From: Candidatus Avelusimicrobium stercoris | Lineage (GTDB): Bacteria > Elusimicrobiota > Elusimicrobia > Elusimicrobiales > Elusimicrobiaceae | Direction: 5' to 3' | Length of the DNA stretch: 10,816 bases | NCBI GenBank assembly: GCA_002432025.1 | Contig: DJFE01000029.1 | Coordinates: 1 to 10,816, forward strand | Part shown: positions 6,311-10,816 of the stretch, piece by piece | How the letters are laid out: every line of letters starts with the position of its first letter | Position numbering within the stretch: the first letter of the stretch is position 1 | Translations under genes and position numbers: made by a program | Notes under the pieces: generated by a model | What the model was told of the DNA's origin: nothing | The model's input: the letters and a program-made list of their open reading frames with translations, nothing else | The model's database searches: none

Positions 6311-7464
6311 TGTCCACCATTACCCCCATTTCTAAAAATATTCTCATCGTGGCGGGGGATGTATCCGGCGATATCCACGCCGCCGCCTTGGTGCGCGCTT
6401 TAAAAGAAGCCGACCCCGATGTGCGCGTTACGGCGATTGGGGGCAAACAATTAGCGTCCGCCAGCGATACCTTTATGTTTGATTTGGCCAGCCAAGGCGC
6501 AAGCGGATTTATTGAACCGCTTAAAAAAATGCCGCTTTGGATTAAACTTTTAAATCAAATCCGCGACTATATGGAAACGCAAAACCCGGTGGCGCTTATC
6601 GTAGTGGACTTTTACGGCTTTAACCACCAAGTATTGGGTATGGCCAAGCACCGCAACATCCCGGCCTACTATTATGTAACGCCGCAAGTGTGGGCCAGCC
6701 GCCAATACCGCGCCAAACAGCTGGCGAACCTGACGAAAAAAATGTTCGTCATTTACCCCTTTGAGCCGGAATTTCACAAACAATTTGGCGGAAACGCCGT
6801 ATTTTTGGGCAATCCGTTGTTAGACTATTTACCCGCCCCCAAGGACAAAAACTTCAACGTAACCGACCATAAAAACCACGCGTGGAAACTGGGTATGCTG
6901 CCCGGTAGCCGTATGGGCGAAATCAAGCGCTTAACGCCTGTTTTCTACCAAACCTTTAAACAAGTGTTAAAGGAATTCCCCCATACGCAAGCGTATATGT
7001 TTTTATTGCCGGACGCCGACGAAAAGGTGTTCTTGGATTTAATCGGCGAAAAACCGCACGACAATTTCCATTTTGTAAAAGACAACCATTACGCCAAACG
7101 CTCGGAAATGGACTTTTTGCTGGCCTGCTCCGGCACCGCCACCTTGGAAAACGCTTTGCTCGGTATTCCTATGGTGGTGGCATACAAACTTTTTTGGCCG
7201 ACGTACGAAATTGCCAAACGTGTGATTAAAGTGCCGTATATTTCGCTCGTCAACCTGCTGGCGCGCCGCCCCCTGGTAAAGGAACTTATCCAGCAAGACG
7301 CCAACGCCAACGCTTTGGCGGCGGAAACAATGGCAATGTTCCAAAACCCGGACAAACTGACCGCTATGCGCAAAGACTTGCTCAAACTGCGCGCGTCTTT
7401 GGGCGAACCCGGCGTAGCCAAACGGGCCGCGGCGGAAATTTTAAACGATTTAAAACACGAGTAA
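6310..7464 (+). CDS. lpxB: Lipid-A-disaccharide synthase
   Basis: LpxB is a peripheral inner-membrane GT19 glycosyltransferase that joins UDP-2,3-diacylglucosamine and lipid X into the lipid A disaccharide. The 384 residues are a normal length. Family motifs are present in order: AGDVSGD (15-21; usually AGExSGD, so Glu is Asp here), VDFYGFN (99-105) with the conserved Asp100, PQVWAS (125-130), LPGSRMGEI (197-205), SGTATLE (274-280), and VPYISLVN near 317. GGAG at 6296-6299 serves as the ribosome site inside the upstream gene. Four bases separate its stop from the rel start. Its presence shows that the organism makes lipid A and has an outer membrane. Confidence 0.95.
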   Translation: MSTITPISKNILIVAGDVSGDIHAAALVRALKEADPDVRVTAIGGKQLASASDTFMFDLASQGASGFIEPLKKMPLWIKLLNQIRDYMETQNPVALIVVDFYGFNHQVLGMAKHRNIPAYYYVTPQVWASRQYRAKQLANLTKKMFVIYPFEPEFHKQFGGNAVFLGNPLLDYLPAPKDKNFNVTDHKNHAWKLGMLPGSRMGEIKRLTPVFYQTFKQVLKEFPHTQAYMFLLPDADEKVFLDLIGEKPHDNFHFVKDNHYAKRSEMDFLLACSGTATLENALLGIPMVVAYKLFWPTYEIAKRVIKVPYISLVNLLARRPLVKELIQQDANANALAAETMAMFQNPDKLTAMRKDLLKLRASLGEPGVAKRAAAEILNDLKHE

Positions 7465-7468
7465 CCTT

Positions 7469-8923
7469 ATGCAAAACGCTCCCGATTTACCGGCCTTGCT
7501 CCGTAAGTTTAAAGAATACAACCCCAATCAAGACACTTCTTTGATTGAAAAGGCGTATCACTTTGCCGAAAAGGCACACGAAAAGCAAAAGCGCGAAAGC
7601 GGCGAGCCGTATTTTACGCATTGTTGCCACGTCGCCAATATCTTAATGGATTTTAACCTGGACGCCGACACCATTTGTGCAGGCTTACTGCACGACACGG
7701 TAGAGGACACCTCCGTAACCTTGGACGACCTGCGCCGGGAGTTCAACCCGGAAATAGCCCATATGGTACAAGGGGTAACGAAAATCAGCGACTTAAAATT
7801 TTCCTCCACCGATGAGGAAACCGTAGAAAATTGGCGCAAAATGTTAATCGCCGTGGCCGAGGACGTGCGCGTTATTTTAATCAAACTCGCAGACCGCACC
7901 CACAATATGCGCACCTTGGATTTTATGCCGCCGGACCGCCAGCAGTTTAAGGCGTATGAAACCATTTCGCTCTATGCGCCGTTGGCCCAGCGGTTGGGGA
8001 TGTTCACCATTAAAACGGATTTAGAGGACTTGTCCTTTAAATACCTTCACCCGCAGGAATATGCCGACATTAAAGCGCAAGTGGAAGCCCGCACCGCCGA
8101 CCGTCAGGCCGCGCTGGAAGCCTTTAAAAAGCAGTTGGAGCCTGCCCTCAAAGCCGACAATTTGGACTTCCGCATTTTGGCCCGCGCCAAAAACTACTAT
8201 TCCATTTACCGCAAAATGCAGAAACACCATTGCACCTTTGCGGAAATCCAGGACTCCTTGGGTGTGCGCATTATTACCAAAACCTTGCAGGACTGCTACC
8301 GCGCCTTGGGGCTTGTGCACAGCGTTTTTAAGCCGATTGCGGGCACATTTACCGATTACATCGCCACCCCAAAGGCCAATATGTACCAAAGCATCCACAC
8401 AACGGTTTTATCCCCCACAGGCGATATTATTGAAATTCAAATCCGCACCGAGGAAATGCACCGCACCTGCGAATACGGTATCGCGGCGCATTGGCGCTAC
8501 AAAATGGGCAACGTAAAGCCCGACAAAAACTTTGACGAAAAGATTAACTGGATCCGCCGCTGGATTGAGTGGCAGCAGGATTTGACCGCCCCGCGCGAAT
8601 TTTTGGAAGGGTTCAAAACAGACGTAAACTTACAGCAAATCTTTGTCTTTACGCCGCGTGCGGACGTAAAATCCCTGCCGGAAGGCTCTACGCCCATTGA
8701 TTTTGCCTACGCAATTCATACCGACATTGGCGACCATTATGTAGGCGCCAAGGTAAACAACCGTATGGTGCGTATGGATTACGCCTTTAAAACGGGCGAT
8801 GTGTGCGAAATTATCACGCGCAAGAACGGTGCGCCCAAGCGCGATTGGCTGGAATTTGCCAAAACCGCCGGGGCCCGCAGCCACATCAAACGCTACCTGC
8901 GCAGCAAAGGGGTTGAACTGTGA
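7469..8923 (+). CDS. rel: Short Rel/SpoT-type (p)ppGpp synthetase/hydrolase (HD-synthetase-TGS only)
   Basis: This enzyme makes and degrades the alarmone (p)ppGpp. Residues 25-150 form the HD hydrolase, with His51, HDTVED at 75-80 and LADRTHNMRT at 140-149, all consistent with activity. Residues about 235-345 form the synthetase, with YSIYRKM (244-250), QDSLGVRII (261-269), YIATPKANMYQSIHTTV (297-313), IEIQIRT (321-327) and GIAAHW (337-342). The TGS domain covers about 389-450. The protein stops at 484 shortly after TGS, whereas typical Rel/SpoT has about 700-750 residues with helical, zinc-finger and ACT domains. The charge motif before DYIA is T293-F-T-D296, not RxKD (bifunctional) or ExDD (RelA-like). 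The ribosome site is weak, which suggests coupling to lpxB. The final TGA overlaps the next start in GTGA. Confidence 0.92.
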   Translation: MQNAPDLPALLRKFKEYNPNQDTSLIEKAYHFAEKAHEKQKRESGEPYFTHCCHVANILMDFNLDADTICAGLLHDTVEDTSVTLDDLRREFNPEIAHMVQGVTKISDLKFSSTDEETVENWRKMLIAVAEDVRVILIKLADRTHNMRTLDFMPPDRQQFKAYETISLYAPLAQRLGMFTIKTDLEDLSFKYLHPQEYADIKAQVEARTADRQAALEAFKKQLEPALKADNLDFRILARAKNYYSIYRKMQKHHCTFAEIQDSLGVRIITKTLQDCYRALGLVHSVFKPIAGTFTDYIATPKANMYQSIHTTVLSPTGDIIEIQIRTEEMHRTCEYGIAAHWRYKMGNVKPDKNFDEKINWIRRWIEWQQDLTAPREFLEGFKTDVNLQQIFVFTPRADVKSLPEGSTPIDFAYAIHTDIGDHYVGAKVNNRMVRMDYAFKTGDVCEIITRKNGAPKRDWLEFAKTAGARSHIKRYLRSKGVEL

Positions 8924-9243
8924 ACGGGGTAAAAACCTGCCCGCATTGCCACAACGCAGTGGACGAAAAGGACAATTACTGCCGCTTTTGCGGGCGCAGT
9001 TTAAAGCCCGGGCGCGGATTTTTTTATTCCCACTCCGGGATAATTCTGGCGGCCCTTGTATTGGGGCCGTTCGCCCTGCCGCTGGTGTGGCTTTCCAAAA
9101 TTATATCCACGCCCGCAAAATGGATATACACGCTGCTGCTACTACTTTTGGGCGTATATTTGGCGGTGGCCTTTTACCACGCGTTCCTGTTAATGCAGGA
9201 CGCCACGCAACTATTGCTTAACGGCGGACTGCCAACCTTATAA
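8920..9243 (+). CDS. Zinc-ribbon protein with two transmembrane segments
   Basis: The 107-residue protein opens with a zinc-ribbon pair, CPHC (7-10) and CRFC (21-24), and continues with a basic linker and two hydrophobic segments at about 39-60 and 67-92. The ribbon is probably on the cytoplasmic side. I do not recognise a named family beyond zinc-ribbon membrane proteins of unknown role. It starts with GTG inside the end of rel (GTGA overlap), with AAAGGGG seven bases upstream, so it is made together with Rel. The zinc ribbon is N-terminal and followed by membrane helices, so it is not a detached Rel C-terminus. No hairpin terminator is visible in the 71 bases after it. Confidence 0.75.
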   Translation: MNGVKTCPHCHNAVDEKDNYCRFCGRSLKPGRGFFYSHSGIILAALVLGPFALPLVWLSKIISTPAKWIYTLLLLLLGVYLAVAFYHAFLLMQDATQLLLNGGLPTL

Positions 9244-9270
9244 TATTCCCTCTCTGGTGTGCCTATATTT

Positions 9271-9282
9271 TTGTACAATATA
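9271..9282 (+). promoter_or_regulatory. Candidate -10/operator motif upstream of the peptide transporter
   Basis: TTGTACAATATA lies 44 bases before the ATG at 9315. It contains TACAAT, usable as a -10, and the perfect 8-bp palindrome TTGTACAA. The same 12 bases occur 48 bases before the YtxH-like start. No good -35 was seen at 16-18 bases upstream, so an operator role is also possible. Confidence 0.4.
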
Positions 9283-9314
9283 GAGTACCCTTTTAATTAA
9301 ACAAGGAGAAATAA

Positions 9315-10700
9315 ATGACAGACAATGAAGTAAAGCATAACGTTACCAAACACGGTCAACCGAAAGCGCTGTATATGTTGTTTATGGTTGAAATGTGGGA
9401 ACGTTTTAACTACTATGGAATGAGAGCTCTTCTGTCGCTCTTTATGATCAGTACCGTAATTGGATTTACCAAAGCGACTTCCAGCAAAATTTACGGTATG
9501 TTTACGGCCCTGGTGTATTTAACCCCCGTCTTGGGCGGATACCTAGCGGATCGTTATATCGGCAAACGCCACTCTATTACCATTGGTGCTATTTTAATGG
9601 CTATGGGGCAATTTACGCTGGCGTCTTATGAACTCATTAACCCGATTCTCGCATTGGGTACGGGTTTAACGCTGATTATTATCGGAAACGGTTTCTTTAA
9701 ACCTAACATCTCCACCATCGTGGGGGAACTGTACGAACCCAACGACCCCAGAAGAGACGGTGGTTTCACCATTTTCTATATGGGCATTAACGTAGGTGCG
9801 TTCTTTGCGCCGTTTATCTGCGGCTTTTTAGGCGAACCTACCGACCCGATGAACGTGTTGGAAGCCTACAAATGGAAATACGGTTTTATGGCCGCCGGTA
9901 CAGGTATGTTAATCGGTCTTGTGTGGTATTTGGTTTCCCAAAACAAATACTTGGGACACATTGGTTTGCACCCCGTAACCAAAAATGACCAAGACGAAGA
10001 CCCCGAAGAAAAAGCAAAAGCCGAAGCCGCCAAAAAACCGCTTACGGACGAAGAGTGGGACAAAATCAAAGCGATTTTCACCTTTGTATTCTTCGCGGTT
10101 TTCTTCTTTGCGTTCTTTGAACAGGCCGGGACTTCCTTGAACTTCTTTGCCAAAGAAGCCACCAACCTAACCCCGGTCCTGCCGTTTATTGGACAAATTA
10201 CGCTTAAAGCGTCTTATTTCCAGGCGGTGAACCCCATCTTTGTAGTGCTCTTGGCGCCTATCTTCGCCAAAATTTGGCTCAAAATGGGAACAAAAGACCC
10301 CTCTATTCCAAGCAAATTCGGCTGGGGTTTGTTCCTGCAAGGTATCGGCTTTGCCGCCATTGCGGTAGGTGCGGCCTTGTACCAAGCCAACGGCCCGGTC
10401 AGTGCGATTTGGTTGATTTTGGTCTATCTGTTCTGCACAATGGGCGAACTGTGCTTGTCCCCGGTGGGACTTTCTATGGTAACCAAACTTGCGCCGCTTA
10501 AATTTATGTCCCTGTTTATGGGCGTATGGTTGACGGCCAGTTTCTTTGGTAACCTGCTTGCCGGATGGCTGGCCAGTTACTACGAATCGTGGAGCCTGAC
10601 CACACTGTTCTCCGTTCCGGCCATTATGTCTATGCTGTTTGGCGTAGTAATGTGGATTATGACGGGCAAAATCAAAAAATGGATGCACGGCGTGCATTAA
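9315..10700 (+). CDS. POT/PTR2-family proton-coupled oligopeptide symporter
   Basis: This inner-membrane transporter of the major facilitator superfamily imports di- and tripeptides with protons. The 461 residues match the usual bacterial length. The proton-coupling motif EMWERFNYYG is at 26-35. Other family marks follow: GGYLADRYIG (74-83), GNGFFKPNISTIVG (124-137), FYMGINVGAFFAP (154-166), FFEQ (267-270), and GELCLSPVGLSMVTKLAP (377-394). Hydrophobic helices run through most of the protein. A charged loop at about 223-250, rich in Asp, Glu and Lys, divides the two halves. AAGGAG lies six bases before the ATG. It is probably transcribed alone, with a candidate promoter element at 9271-9282 and a terminator after it. 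Relatives are called DtpT or YdgR; the exact substrate range cannot be read from sequence. Confidence 0.93.
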   Translation: MTDNEVKHNVTKHGQPKALYMLFMVEMWERFNYYGMRALLSLFMISTVIGFTKATSSKIYGMFTALVYLTPVLGGYLADRYIGKRHSITIGAILMAMGQFTLASYELINPILALGTGLTLIIIGNGFFKPNISTIVGELYEPNDPRRDGGFTIFYMGINVGAFFAPFICGFLGEPTDPMNVLEAYKWKYGFMAAGTGMLIGLVWYLVSQNKYLGHIGLHPVTKNDQDEDPEEKAKAEAAKKPLTDEEWDKIKAIFTFVFFAVFFFAFFEQAGTSLNFFAKEATNLTPVLPFIGQITLKASYFQAVNPIFVVLLAPIFAKIWLKMGTKDPSIPSKFGWGLFLQGIGFAAIAVGAALYQANGPVSAIWLILVYLFCTMGELCLSPVGLSMVTKLAPLKFMSLFMGVWLTASFFGNLLAGWLASYYESWSLTTLFSVPAIMSMLFGVVMWIMTGKIKKWMHGVH

Positions 10701-10712
10701 TCTTTGATTGAG

Positions 10713-10731
10713 ATGAAACTCCCCGAGCTCA
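10713..10731 (+). repeat. Partner of the 19-bp inverted repeat at the window start
   Basis: ATGAAACTCCCCGAGCTCA here equals the reverse complement of bases 1-19. It includes the 5' arm and most of the loop of the transporter terminator. Confidence 0.6.
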
Positions 10732-10748
10732 CGCTCGGGGTTTCTTTT
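10716..10748 (+). terminator. Hairpin terminator of the peptide transporter gene
   Basis: The arms CCCCGAGC (10721-10728) and GCTCGGGG (10733-10740) pair over 8 bp around the loop TCAC, followed by TTTCTTTT. Flanking AAA and TTT could extend the stem past a small bulge. It starts 15-20 bases after the stop at 10700. Its left part is repeated in inverted orientation at the very start of the window. Confidence 0.88.
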
Positions 10749-10816
10749 GCTCCAAAATTTCAGCGTTGCTTAATTTTGCCCGCTACTAAACATAATGAGA
10801 AAACAAAGTTTTCTAG

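Noticed and set aside
8061..8516. Plus-strand open frame of 151 codons inside rel in another frame
   Set aside because: The rel frame matches conserved synthetase motifs across this stretch, so the second frame is a shadow.
8920..9243. Idea that the zinc-ribbon gene is the broken-off C-terminus of Rel
   Set aside because: Its ribbon is at the N-terminus and is followed by two membrane helices, unlike the Rel zinc-finger/ACT region.
10167..10697. Minus-strand open frame of 176 codons opposite the peptide transporter
   Set aside because: Its composition is that of an antisense reading of a membrane protein gene, with no domain and no start signal.
10795..10816. Type IV pilin-like start at the right edge
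   Set aside because: MRKQSFL resembles a prepilin leader only loosely, lacks the GFTxxE signature and is too short to judge.
1..10816. CRISPR arrays, tRNA or rRNA genes, insertion sequences
   Set aside because: No regularly spaced direct repeats, no cloverleaf-like sequence and no transposase-like frame were seen.

Overview
The window looks like chromosomal DNA from an anaerobic Gram-negative bacterium. Lipid-A-disaccharide synthase (LpxB) implies an outer membrane. An NfnAB-type flavin/iron-sulfur transhydrogenase implies a ferredoxin-based anaerobic redox economy. The gene mix and protein style make me lean towards a gut-type Elusimicrobiota member, but that is an impression without a search and should be held loosely. 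Every large reading frame is intact. I see no insertion sequence, phage gene, tRNA, rRNA or CRISPR array, and no gene-free stretch longer than about 140 bases.

Layout. (1) Minus strand, 2326 down to 82: a two-gene operon for the large and small subunits of an NADH-dependent ferredoxin:NADP+ oxidoreductase (NfnB then NfnA), ended by a 14-bp hairpin at 29-67. (2) Plus strand, 2462-2812: a small YtxH-type membrane/coiled-coil protein, divergent from the Nfn operon across a short control region that holds an 18-bp near-palindrome. (3) Minus strand, 5125 down to 2863: a tight three-gene operon read from a consensus promoter. It encodes nucleoside diphosphate kinase, an exported alpha/beta-hydrolase-fold protein, and a cytosolic protein related to glycoside hydrolase family 3. 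The last two keep their folds but have lost key catalytic residues. A hairpin at 2825-2857 separates this operon from the convergent YtxH gene. (4) Plus strand, 5246-9243: a four-gene operon, divergent from ndk, with overlapping or nearly touching genes. It encodes a Gfo/Idh/MocA oxidoreductase, LpxB, a short Rel-type (p)ppGpp enzyme (HD, synthetase and TGS domains only), and a zinc-ribbon protein with two membrane segments. (5) Plus strand, 9315-10700: a POT-family proton/peptide symporter with its own hairpin terminator.

How the genes may work together. Region 4 couples lipid A synthesis to the stringent-response enzyme by translation. The Gfo/Idh/MocA gene beside lpxB could be a UDP-sugar dehydrogenase that modifies the lipid A precursor, which is inference. 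The Nfn enzyme balances NADH, NADPH and ferredoxin, and the POT transporter suggests growth on peptides.

The most unusual points are the two adjacent catalytically degenerate proteins behind ndk, the C-terminally short Rel with a TxTD motif where RxKD or ExDD is expected, the predicted leaderless or near-leaderless ndk transcript, a 12-bp promoter-region motif shared by two genes, and a 19-bp inverted repeat linking the two window ends. I do not see a clear new defence or mobile system here.
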